Positions 1 through 7,511 of a stretch of DNA of 16,015 bases are shown here, piece after piece. The notes beneath the pieces were generated by a model, which made no database searches, was not told where the DNA came from, and saw nothing but the letters and a program-made list of their open reading frames with translations. The stretch's first letter is position 1. The number at the start of each line of letters is the position of its first letter. The DNA is taken from positions 2,360-18,374 of the forward strand of contig DORI01000055.1 in assembly GCA_003512365.1 (NCBI GenBank), read 5' to 3'. The position numbers were made by a program, and so were the translations under genes. This DNA is from Crocinitomicaceae bacterium. GTDB lineage: Bacteria > Bacteroidota > Bacteroidia > Flavobacteriales_D > Crocinitomicaceae.

Positions 1-1
1 A

Positions 2-394
2 TTTACGGAAAAAGAGCAAGTAATTATTTGGGTATTCGCTGTTTTCTGGGTTTATTACGCCGTTCGGGTTACAAGATCTTATTTATGGTTAATGTTTGGA
101 AAGGAATTGATAAAGATCGACGAAGTAGGAATGCACTACAAGCGCTCAATCCGTAAATTTGGAAAATCCACGCTGTATTTATTCGGCAACATTCAAGACT
201 TACAATTTGAGGTTCCTGAAGAAAGTTCTATCCAAAGAGTCTGGGAATCTTCACCTTGGATTAATGGAGGAGAACGGTTTACATTCAGCTATTTTGGTAA
301 ACTTGTAAAATTCGGTCGAAAATTAGAAGAAAAAGATTGCAAATTACTTTATACCTTAGTAAGCAAAAGAATTCAAGAACGAAAAAAGAAATAA
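2..394 (+). CDS. Membrane protein with PH-like domain, 5' end outside window
   Basis: This reading frame is open to the left edge of the window, so the visible 130 residues are the C-terminal part of a longer gene. The ATG at 92 is internal, because 30 in-frame codons precede it without a stop. Those codons encode a hydrophobic, aromatic-rich segment (roughly [14 protein letters not shown]) that looks like a transmembrane helix. A basic, soluble stretch follows, with alternating strands and the phrases [13 protein letters not shown] and [14 protein letters not shown]. This pattern resembles small Bacteroidota membrane proteins with a bacterial PH-like (YcxB-type) cytoplasmic domain, but I rest that only on the pattern. 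The tail is very basic (ERKKK). kbl starts one base after the stop, so the two are probably co-transcribed. Function unknown. Confidence 0.75.
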   Translation, partial: FTEKEQVIIWVFAVFWVYYAVRVTRSYLWLMFGKELIKIDEVGMHYKRSIRKFGKSTLYLFGNIQDLQFEVPEESSIQRVWESSPWINGGERFTFSYFGKLVKFGRKLEEKDCKLLYTLVSKRIQERKKK

Positions 395-395
395 T

Positions 396-1583
396 ATGTA
401 CGGCAACATTAAATCATTCCTTTCTGAAGAGTTAAAACAAATTGAGCTAAATGGACTTCTTAAAAGAGAACGTATCATAACAACTCCACAGGGCGCAAAT
501 GTTAAAGTTAATACTGGTAGGGATGTAGTCATTATGTGTGCTAATAATTACCTTGGTCTTTCCTCACATCCGGAAGTTATTAAAGCTGCAAAAGGAGCGC
601 TCGACACACATGGCTTTGGTATGTCATCTGTACGTTTTATTTGTGGAACACAGGATATCCATAAAACTTTAGAGCAGAAAATAGCCGAATTTTACGGAAC
701 TGAGGATACCATTTTATATGCAGCAGCATTTGATGCAAACGGCGGTGTGTTTGAACCTCTTTTTACGGAACAAGACGCTATAATTTCTGATGAATTAAAT
801 CATGCTTCTATTATTGATGGAATTCGATTATGTAAAGCACAACGTTATCGCTATAAGCATTCAGACATGAATGATCTAGAGGAACAATTGAAAAAAGCAC
901 AAGATCAACGGTTCAGAATAATTGTAACGGATGGTGTTTTTTCCATGGATGGTGATATCGCTAAAATGGATCAAATTTGCGATCTTGCTGATAAATATGA
1001 TGCATTAGTAATGACAGACGAATGTCATTCTTCTGGGTTTATCGGAAAAACAGGCAGAGGTGTTCCTGAGTATTGTGGAGTAATGGATAGGGTTGATATT
1101 ATCACCGGAACCTTAGGTAAAGCTCTTGGTGGTGCAATGGGAGGCTACACAACAGGCAAAAAAGAAATAATTGAAATACTTCGCCAGCGTTCAAGGCCCT
1201 ATTTATTTTCAAATTCGTTGGCGCCCTCAATCATTGGTGCTTCGATAAAAGTATTTGAATTGCTTAGTTCAACGACTGTGTTACGTGATAAATTGGAAGA
1301 AAATACGCTCTATTTTAAAGAACACATCAAAGCAGCAGGATTTGATATCAAACCGGGAGATTCCCCAATTGTTCCAATTATGCTTTACGACGCTGCCCTT
1401 TCACAAAAATTTGCTGAAAAGTTACTAGAAGAAGGCGTTTATGCCGTTGGTTTTTTCTATCCGGTTGTGGCTAAAGGTCAAGCTAGAATTCGTACCCAAA
1501 TATCAGCTGCCCACTCAAAAGCAGACTTGGATAAAGCTATAGCTGCATTTATAAAAGTAGGGAAAGAGTTAGGAATAATTTAA
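396..1583 (+). CDS. kbl: Glycine C-acetyltransferase (2-amino-3-ketobutyrate CoA ligase)
   Basis: This PLP-dependent alpha-oxoamine synthase interconverts 2-amino-3-ketobutyrate plus CoA with glycine plus acetyl-CoA, the second step of threonine breakdown by threonine dehydrogenase. At 395 residues it has the usual family length. The cofactor lysine is K242 in [11 protein letters not shown]136 (in [11 protein letters not shown]) would stack on the pyridine ring, and D208 and H211 lie in the TDECH motif. Sequences such as [13 protein letters not shown] and [15 protein letters not shown] match Kbl better than the relatives BioF, HemA or serine palmitoyltransferase. The ATG is the natural start, one base after the preceding stop codon. 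No threonine dehydrogenase gene (tdh) is in the window. The gene converges on a tRNA whose 3' end lies 11 bases beyond its stop. Confidence 0.95.
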   Translation: MYGNIKSFLSEELKQIELNGLLKRERIITTPQGANVKVNTGRDVVIMCANNYLGLSSHPEVIKAAKGALDTHGFGMSSVRFICGTQDIHKTLEQKIAEFYGTEDTILYAAAFDANGGVFEPLFTEQDAIISDELNHASIIDGIRLCKAQRYRYKHSDMNDLEEQLKKAQDQRFRIIVTDGVFSMDGDIAKMDQICDLADKYDALVMTDECHSSGFIGKTGRGVPEYCGVMDRVDIITGTLGKALGGAMGGYTTGKKEIIEILRQRSRPYLFSNSLAPSIIGASIKVFELLSSTTVLRDKLEENTLYFKEHIKAAGFDIKPGDSPIVPIMLYDAALSQKFAEKLLEEGVYAVGFFYPVVAKGQARIRTQISAAHSKADLDKAIAAFIKVGKELGII

Positions 1584-1594
1584 TAACTTATTAG

Positions 1595-1666
1595 TGGTCT
1601 CGCCAGGAATCGAACCTGGATCTAAAGTTTAGGAAACTTCTATTCTATCCGTTGAACTACGAAACC
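1595..1666 (-). tRNA. tRNA-Arg (anticodon CCT)
   Basis: Read on the minus strand, this 72-base gene folds as a complete cloverleaf. The acceptor stem GGTTTCG pairs with CGAGACC (one T-G pair), followed by discriminator A. The D arm is GTTC-AACGGATA-GAAT. The anticodon arm is GAAGT-TTCCTAA-ACTTT, and the T arm is CCAGG-TTCGATT-CCTGG. The anticodon CCT (plus-strand 1631-1633) reads the arginine codon AGG. The 3' CCA is not encoded, since the next bases are CTA, so it must be added after transcription. The mature 5' end lies 11 bases downstream of the glycosyltransferase stop on the same strand, so read-through from that gene is likely unless a separate promoter lies inside it. Confidence 0.96.
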
Positions 1667-1677
1667 GGAGTACAAAT

Positions 1678-2799
1678 TTAACTTTTCTTTTGATTGTATA
1701 AACCTGCTATCACCTCCCATGTTTGGATTGCAGCCTTGTCCCATGAATACGAGGTAGCCTTTGAAATGGATTTTTCACTGAACTCTTGGTAAACTTTATT
1801 ATCCAAGAGAAATTTTAATTGGTTTGCGGCTTCTTTTTCATTGAAGGGGTCGCAAAGCAATGCAGCTTCACCAGTAATTTCTGGGAGACAACTGGCATAA
1901 GCGGCAACTATAGGTACACCACATTTCATGGCCTCAACCAATGGTATTCCGAAACCTTCATAATAGGTTAAGTAGGTTAATGCATAAGCAGAACCAGTAA
2001 TTTTTGCAAGTTGCTCTTGGTCCACATATCCTGTAAAATGAATTCTATTCTGACAATCCTCAGGTATCTTAATTCGGTGTTTTTTCCACAATGGGCTACC
2101 AACTATAACCAAATCTATCGCGTTATTTTCCTTCGCAAAAATAGAGTAAGCGTTCAATAAGCGTTGCAGGTTTTTACGTGGATGTAATGACCCAACAAAA
2201 AGAAAATAGGGCTTATTTCCACTTATTAATGATCTTGTGTTTTTTATTTCTTGTTCAGAAATAGGTTTAAAAATTTCATCCGCACTGTTGTAAATTACCT
2301 CAATTTTGGTCGGCTCCAACTCATAGTATTTAATGAGTTCCGATTTTGAAAAGTTAGAGACCGTTATAATTTTGTCAGCTTTCCTTGCAAATTTTGGAAA
2401 GAACCTATTGTAATAGTATGAAACGCTAGTTGGCAAGTCTTTTGGGTATACATGAAAATTAATGTCGTGAATCGTCGCGATTTGTGGAACTTCGGTACGT
2501 AGATTAATAAATCCATCTGTTGACCAAAATACATCAATTGCATATTTTTTCAAGACTTTCCCAAGTCTTAATTCGAACCAAATGTACCATAAAACGGGAT
2601 GTCTCGCAGGTGGATCAACAACGATGGGAATTACATTCTCGGCAAAAACAAATTGTGGATCGAATTTTCTATCAAAAAAGAAATAAAAGGTGTGTTCTGG
2701 ATGATTTAAAACAATTCGTTTTGTTAATTCGTAGGTATAACGACCAAAACCCTCCATTTTACCGGAGATTAAATTGCGTGTATTGATGCCAATTTTCAC
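1678..2799 (-). CDS. GT4-family glycosyltransferase
   Basis: This 373-residue retaining GT-B glycosyltransferase of the GT4 type would move a sugar from a nucleotide-sugar donor to an unknown acceptor at the cytoplasmic face of the membrane. The N-terminal Rossmann half opens with MKIGINTRNL, followed by the Gly-rich loop GKMEGFGRY and the family motif IATIHDINF (107-115). The C-terminal half has FVGSLHPRKN (R208, K209 expected at the donor phosphates) and the EX7E motif, E281 to E289, in EGFGIPLVEAMKCGVP. The start is GTG. It is the only start that gives the canonical N-terminus, and it lies one base after the TAA of the upstream hydrolase gene, so translational coupling is likely. No polysaccharide cluster surrounds it, so the product cannot be named. 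The tRNA-Arg follows 11 bases downstream. Confidence 0.9.
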   Translation of the reverse strand: MKIGINTRNLISGKMEGFGRYTYELTKRIVLNHPEHTFYFFFDRKFDPQFVFAENVIPIVVDPPARHPVLWYIWFELRLGKVLKKYAIDVFWSTDGFINLRTEVPQIATIHDINFHVYPKDLPTSVSYYYNRFFPKFARKADKIITVSNFSKSELIKYYELEPTKIEVIYNSADEIFKPISEQEIKNTRSLISGNKPYFLFVGSLHPRKNLQRLLNAYSIFAKENNAIDLVIVGSPLWKKHRIKIPEDCQNRIHFTGYVDQEQLAKITGSAYALTYLTYYEGFGIPLVEAMKCGVPIVAAYASCLPEITGEAALLCDPFNEKEAANQLKFLLDNKVYQEFSEKSISKATSYSWDKAAIQTWEVIAGLYNQKKS

Positions 2800-2800
2800 C

Positions 2801-3445
2801 TTAAAATTGATGGATATAATTAGTTAGTTTTTCACTTCCAATGGTAGTCTGAGGCCCGTGCCCACAATAAACAACTGTATGATCAGGAAAATTAAATAAT
2901 GTATTGAAAATACTTTTTTTGAGGGTATCTAAATCACCTCCGGGAAGATCTGTCCGACCGAAGCTGCCTTGAAATAATACGTCTCCATTGATTACAAAGT
3001 TATTTTGATGATTATAAAACACAACGTGCCCTGGACAATGCCCTGGAGTGTGATGCACGTTTAATTCGATATCTTCAAAGACCAAGGTCATTCCGTCGAA
3101 AAGCTCATGTGTTGGTGATGGAGAAACTTTATAGTTTTCAAATCCATAGACATGTGCGTAACCTTCCACCATTGTTAAGGTTTTAAAGTCCTCTTTGTGC
3201 AAGTAAAGAGGTAAATTAAAACGTGAAACGCAAAATTGATTTCCGAGGATATGGTCAATATGAGCATGTGTATTTAGCACAGCTAGAGGAGTCAAAGAAT
3301 GTTGTTCGATGTATGATTTTAATTCAAATTCTTCCTCTTTGGTGTAGCACCCGGGGTCAATTATTACAGCAAATTTTGAGTCAGAGGAGAGGATGTAGGT
3401 ATTTTCTTGAAACGCATTGAAAGTAAAAGACGAAATTTTTAGCAT
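2801..3445 (-). CDS. MBL-fold metallo-hydrolase, glyoxalase II-like
   Basis: This 214-residue cytoplasmic metallo-beta-lactamase-fold hydrolase is close in layout to small type II glyoxalase-like proteins (YcbL group). The metal-binding residues are present: H60, H62, D64 and H65 in THAHIDH, H136 in HHTPGHCPGH, the bridging D155 in INGDVLF, and H196 in VVYCGHGP. The segment GSFGRTDLPGGD is typical of this subfamily. It lacks the long C-terminal helical substrate domain of classical glyoxalase II, so a thioester hydrolase role is plausible but the substrate cannot be deduced. The ATG lies 22 bases after the stop of the large surface-protein gene, and the next gene begins one base after its own stop. 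It is therefore the middle member of a minus-strand operon. Confidence 0.93.
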   Translation of the reverse strand: MLKISSFTFNAFQENTYILSSDSKFAVIIDPGCYTKEEEFELKSYIEQHSLTPLAVLNTHAHIDHILGNQFCVSRFNLPLYLHKEDFKTLTMVEGYAHVYGFENYKVSPSPTHELFDGMTLVFEDIELNVHHTPGHCPGHVVFYNHQNNFVINGDVLFQGSFGRTDLPGGDLDTLKKSIFNTLFNFPDHTVVYCGHGPQTTIGSEKLTNYIHQF

Positions 3446-3467
3446 AATTCAAAAGTAGTGAAAAGAA

Positions 3468-6400
3468 CTAGCGTATTAAATTTACGTGACCTGTAAGTTG
3501 CTTTTTTTGATTTTGAAAATCAGAGTAAGTTAATTTCCAGGTGTAAGTACCGTCTTGACATTTATGGTTTTTATAGGTACCATCCCAACTGTCATCGATA
3601 GATTTTAATGTACAAATAAGCTCTCCCCATCTGTTAAATATTAAACATTCCATTTCTGAGATATTGCCACTTATAATTTGGAATCTACCGTTGAAATTAT
3701 CATCGTCCGGAGTGAAAGTATTCGGAACAAATATTAAGGCGTCATAAAAAAGCGAGACACTTGAACTTGTTTTACAACCATTCACATCAATAAATTCCAC
3801 GAAATAAGTAATGTTTTGATTTGGGGATGCTATTGGGTTTAAGCAAGAGGTACAACTTAGCCCCTGAGTCGGGAACCAGTTGACGCTTCCCGATGAACTT
3901 ATTGTGGCTAATAATTGAACCTGATCTCCATAAAATGCATAAACATCAGGATTTGTATTTACAATAGGATTGTTATAAACAGCAACATTTACATAAGAAG
4001 TATCTTTACATCCAAAAATATCAGTACCAATAACATAAAAAAGTGTTTGTTCATTGACTGAAACTTGAACAGTAGAACCGTTGCCAAAAACACTATTAAC
4101 CGGAAACCATTGATAATAGATTGCGCCATTTGCCCATAGATTCGCAGTGCCACCTGGACAAATTATTGTATCATTTCCCGCTTGAACATTTGGTTCAATA
4201 ATATTAACATAAACGGAGTCTTTTACACTACCACAAGCATTGGTTACATTGACAAAAAAATATGAACTCGATGGAGGATTAGCAATTACAGTATTTCCCT
4301 GAAAAGTATTTAAAAATGGACTATAATCCCAGACATAAGAACTTCCGCCGCCTGCAGTCAAAACTGCCGAAGTTCCTTTGCACATATTGGTTGTATCGTT
4401 AATATTGGGAATAGGTAAATCTTGAGCCACTGAAATTGTAATATCAGCTTGATTTTCACATCCGTTAATGTCAGTTACAATAGCAGTGTAGGTAATATTC
4501 TGAAGAGGGGTACTTACAGTATTAAATGATGTATTGGAAGATAAGAAAGTTGGTGGGGTCCAAACAATGGTTCCTGCTCCTGAAACTTGAATGTCAACTG
4601 AAGATCCGATACAGATTGTTGTGTCAGGTGAAATACTAATTGGATTGTTGCTTACCACTAATGTCACTGGAATAACGATTGAACCACAACTGTCGGAAAT
4701 TGTAACGTTGAATTGAGTGGTTTGGTTAACAGATGCAATCGGATTGGAAATATTTGGATTGTTTAGAAATTGCCCAGGGCTCCAACTATATGAAGTACCA
4801 CCGTATGCATCAAATTGATAAGAACTTCCTGGGCAAATTGAGCTAGGTGGTTGAACAATTCCTGCTGAAAAAGATCCAATATTAACAGATATTGTTACGG
4901 AGTCGGGTGTGTAGCATCCATTAGTATCATAAACAACCAAGGTAACATCATAGATTCCTGGTATTGAATATTCATAAATGGGTTCAAATTCAGTTGATGA
5001 ATTTCCGTCTCCAAAAGTCCATAAATAAGCATTACCATTTGTACTATTATTTTGAAAAAACACGGATTGAGGAATGCAAATATAAGGAGCAGGTTGGGCT
5101 GCCGCCGCTTGAATTGTACTCAATTCAAATTTAAAGGTGGCCATATTACAATTGGAGCTGTTATTTGTTGGCGACCAACTTCCTGGAGTACTTGTAAATC
5201 CATAATCGTTTCCTCCACATGCACCGCACACGGCATGATAAATTCTTCCGGATTTATCGAAACGACTTGTACCACCATCTACGTGGTTAGAGCTTCCTGT
5301 TACACCACCCATGTATGTAGAATATTTTAGGAGGGAAGCATCTTGACCTAATAGGGAAAGATAGAAGTTGTTTCCATTCGTGTTAGATTGGTAGGCATCT
5401 GGTGTAATTGGAAAACCAGAACTCGTAGAATAAGTAGCTTGACCGCTGTGATTTAAAATACCACCCCATCCAGCAAGATAAATGTCGTAGCAATCAGAAA
5501 TTAAAAATGCCGTTGGAGAAATTTCTACGTGTCCTGAACCCGCCCCGATCATGGTGGTCCAAGAAACAGTGGATAAATCGGCTGTAAATTTTCTAATAAA
5601 TTGACCTGAATTAGGCACTCCATAACAACCCGAACTAATAGGCCAAGAAGATTCTGTTTGCCCGTAGACATAAACGCTTCCTGCAGGATCAGTGTCTACG
5701 AAATAGGTTTGATCGTATTCATTTAACCCCATGAAAGTGCCTGATTGAAAGGCCCCACTACTTGTATTTAGGCGCACTGCGTATCCATCACTTAATCCTC
5801 CATTGAAAGTTAAATCCTGTCCCGAATTTACTGGAAGAGAAAAAGAGGTACTTCCTCCTGCTACATATACTGATCCTGAAGTTCCAATAGAAATAGCATT
5901 CCCCGTTTCATCTCCAGACCCTCCAAAATAAGTTGACCAAGAAAGTAAACTCAGATTAGGATTAAGTTTAAATATGACTGCATCTTGAGAACCACTTAAA
6001 TTTGCTTGTGCGGCATTTATAGTTGGAAAATTCGACGATGCTGTTGTACTTGAAATATAGACATTATTGTTTTCATCCAAGGTTATTTCTCCGCGAAACT
6101 GATCGCCATAATTATAGTGTAAAATGGAAGTGTTTAATCCGTCTGTATTGCTTCCTCCAATATATGTCGAGGAAAGAAGGGATGTTCCGTTTGAATTTAA
6201 TCGCGCTACGTATATATCAGAACCATTAAATTCCAATGAGTTTTCCAATTCATATGGTCCGCCGTTATGTGAATTATCATATGGCGTTCCTGCCATTGGG
6301 AAATTAGTAGAAGAAGTAGCGCCATAAATATAAAGTTCGCCATTTGGAGCGCAAACGATACTATGTGGAGTTTCATTACCTGAACCACCAATGTATGTTG

Positions 6401-7331
6401 AGTACAGAATATTGTTACCGTTTACTGTATATTTTGTAATGCCAACATCCATAGGAAACGTACCGGTTCCAGAATTGAAACTCACGTCATAAGCTCCTGT
6501 TGACAGAGGATATCCGGAGCTAAAAACAATTCCACCTCCAATTAAATTTCCATTAATGTCAGGAGTGGCAGTAAAGCCCCAATTGTCAGCTGTTGAGCCT
6601 GTAAATGTTGAAAAAGTCAAACTTGGATCTATAATTAATTTCTGATTTTTATCATACCCATTAGGAAAACTAAAATAAACTGCTTCTCCTAATTGTTCAA
6701 AGCTACAAGCAACTTTTGTTTTATTTCCTTTATCATCTTCTGTCCAAGCTTGAGGAGCGGATTCTTGTATTTCACCAAACCGATGTTTCATTATTAATGA
6801 TCCGTCATTCGAAATTCTTACAGACTCAGCACCGGTTAGTTCGAATTGTATTTGATTAGGATCTGCAGATGGTGATACTATAAAATTATAGCTCAGTTGG
6901 CCATTACTTGAAGTGTAAAAAAAATCAATATTTGGATAAAATTGTTTGTAATAAACTTCACTAAAGGAATAAATTTCTGACTTCCATTTTGACTTTTCAG
7001 AACCTAAAATATAGTTTCTATAATGGCTGGATGGATTTTTCTCAACCTTAATTGCGTTTTTATTGGCGTTTAAAAAAGTTTGGTTGATGGTGTGATATGC
7101 AATCCCACTTTTTTCTTCTGAACGAACTTCATGCTCAGTGTGATTATGTGACATGGCATCTGTCAAGAAAAAGGTCATTTTGTTATTTTCCAAATATAAT
7201 TTCCCTTGATTTAAATCCACACTGTATTGAATACGATCGTCCCATTGCCCGCGATTGGGTGTCATCCATATTTGCTGACTTATTACTGCAAGGGACGATA
7301 AAAAAAATAATATGGTTATTATGAATTTCAA
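3468..7331 (-). CDS. T9SS type B secreted protein with DUF7948, SBBP propeller, PKD and Ig-like repeats
   Basis: This 1287-residue protein is probably exported by the T9SS and displayed on the cell surface. Residues 1-19 form a signal peptide (MKFIITILFFLSSLAVISQ). Residues of about 25-235 match the DUF7948 type that often precedes SBBP repeats (PNRGQWDDRIQYSV). A propeller-like region of about 236-740 has SBBP-style strands at 311, 388, 466 and 671 (STYIGGS variants). A PKD domain lies near 745-818 (WTFGDGNSST), followed by five Ig-like modules (about 822-1196). The C-terminal sorting domain (1198-1287) carries VPNTFTPDDD, IFNRWGE, SWDGTYKN and CQDGTYTWKLTY, a gliding-motility-associated type B signal. 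The start is TTG, directly after an in-frame TAA. The next in-frame ATG (M23) would remove the signal peptide. An adhesin or matrix role is possible but unproven. Confidence 0.93.
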   Translation of the reverse strand: MKFIITILFFLSSLAVISQQIWMTPNRGQWDDRIQYSVDLNQGKLYLENNKMTFFLTDAMSHNHTEHEVRSEEKSGIAYHTINQTFLNANKNAIKVEKNPSSHYRNYILGSEKSKWKSEIYSFSEVYYKQFYPNIDFFYTSSNGQLSYNFIVSPSADPNQIQFELTGAESVRISNDGSLIMKHRFGEIQESAPQAWTEDDKGNKTKVACSFEQLGEAVYFSFPNGYDKNQKLIIDPSLTFSTFTGSTADNWGFTATPDINGNLIGGGIVFSSGYPLSTGAYDVSFNSGTGTFPMDVGITKYTVNGNNILYSTYIGGSGNETPHSIVCAPNGELYIYGATSSTNFPMAGTPYDNSHNGGPYELENSLEFNGSDIYVARLNSNGTSLLSSTYIGGSNTDGLNTSILHYNYGDQFRGEITLDENNNVYISSTTASSNFPTINAAQANLSGSQDAVIFKLNPNLSLLSWSTYFGGSGDETGNAISIGTSGSVYVAGGSTSFSLPVNSGQDLTFNGGLSDGYAVRLNTSSGAFQSGTFMGLNEYDQTYFVDTDPAGSVYVYGQTESSWPISSGCYGVPNSGQFIRKFTADLSTVSWTTMIGAGSGHVEISPTAFLISDCYDIYLAGWGGILNHSGQATYSTSSGFPITPDAYQSNTNGNNFYLSLLGQDASLLKYSTYMGGVTGSSNHVDGGTSRFDKSGRIYHAVCGACGGNDYGFTSTPGSWSPTNNSSNCNMATFKFELSTIQAAAAQPAPYICIPQSVFFQNNSTNGNAYLWTFGDGNSSTEFEPIYEYSIPGIYDVTLVVYDTNGCYTPDSVTISVNIGSFSAGIVQPPSSICPGSSYQFDAYGGTSYSWSPGQFLNNPNISNPIASVNQTTQFNVTISDSCGSIVIPVTLVVSNNPISISPDTTICIGSSVDIQVSGAGTIVWTPPTFLSSNTSFNTVSTPLQNITYTAIVTDINGCENQADITISVAQDLPIPNINDTTNMCKGTSAVLTAGGGSSYVWDYSPFLNTFQGNTVIANPPSSSYFFVNVTNACGSVKDSVYVNIIEPNVQAGNDTIICPGGTANLWANGAIYYQWFPVNSVFGNGSTVQVSVNEQTLFYVIGTDIFGCKDTSYVNVAVYNNPIVNTNPDVYAFYGDQVQLLATISSSGSVNWFPTQGLSCTSCLNPIASPNQNITYFVEFIDVNGCKTSSSVSLFYDALIFVPNTFTPDDDNFNGRFQIISGNISEMECLIFNRWGELICTLKSIDDSWDGTYKNHKCQDGTYTWKLTYSDFQNQKKQLTGHVNLIR
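3744..4868 (-). repeat. Five diverged tandem Ig-like modules within the surface protein
   Basis: At the protein level, residues of about 822-1196 consist of five consecutive modules of about 72-76 residues. Each has an early Cys or Pro-rich turn (SICPGSS, TICIGSS, NMCKGTS, IICPGGT), a central W (YSWSP, IVWTP, YVWDY, YQWFP, VNWFP), an aromatic strand (TQFNVTI, ITYTAIV, SYFFVNV, TLFYVIG, ITYFVEF) and a late Cys in a turn (DSCGS, NGCEN, NACGS, FGCKD, NGCKT). The modules are strongly diverged, so this is an old protein-domain expansion and not a DNA repeat prone to slippage. Such arrays usually act as a stalk ahead of the T9SS sorting domain. The fifth module carries an extra CTSC pair (1160-1163) in place of the early Cys. 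Confidence 0.75.
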
Positions 7332-7511
7332 TTAAGATAAAAATACAACTATTTTACTACTTATAAAACAAGAAAATTGTTTTGAGGTTGCCTAATATTA
7401 AAAAAAATGTGAAAAAAATGAAGTTATTTTGTGCGTCATTAAATAATTTTAAAAGAACATTCTTTAAAATCATTCGTTTTTGTTAATATTGAATTACTAA
7501 ACTAATTAAAC
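7332..7511. promoter_or_regulatory. Divergent intergenic region between two T9SS cargo genes
   Basis: These 180 AT-rich bases separate the start codons of the large surface protein (minus) and the M14 carboxypeptidase (plus), so both promoters should lie here. No perfect Bacteroidota promoter (TTG, then TAnnTTTG) is visible. The best plus-strand candidate is TAATATTG at 7484-7491 with TTC at 7460-7462 (spacing 21), one mismatch in each element. On the minus strand, TATTTTTA (7345-7338) with TTG (7371-7369, spacing 23) has one mismatch but would place transcription almost at the TTG start codon. I see no convincing operator or hairpin. Confidence 0.35.

Noticed and set aside
92..394. ATG at 92 as the true start of the first gene
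   Set aside because: The same frame is open back to position 2 and encodes a membrane helix, so this ATG is internal to a gene cut by the window edge.
1581..1593. Perfect palindrome TAATAA-C-TTATTA after kbl as a terminator
   Set aside because: It is entirely A/T with at most five pairs around a three-base loop and no following T run, so it is too weak to call.
5052..5330. Plus-strand open frame of 92 codons inside the large surface-protein gene
   Set aside because: It lies wholly antisense to a well-supported coding region, resembles no known family and has no plausible start context.
3468..7331. The large surface protein as a gliding adhesin such as SprB or as an enzyme
   Set aside because: It shows only structural repeats and a sorting domain. 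There is no catalytic motif and no specific similarity to SprB-type adhesins.
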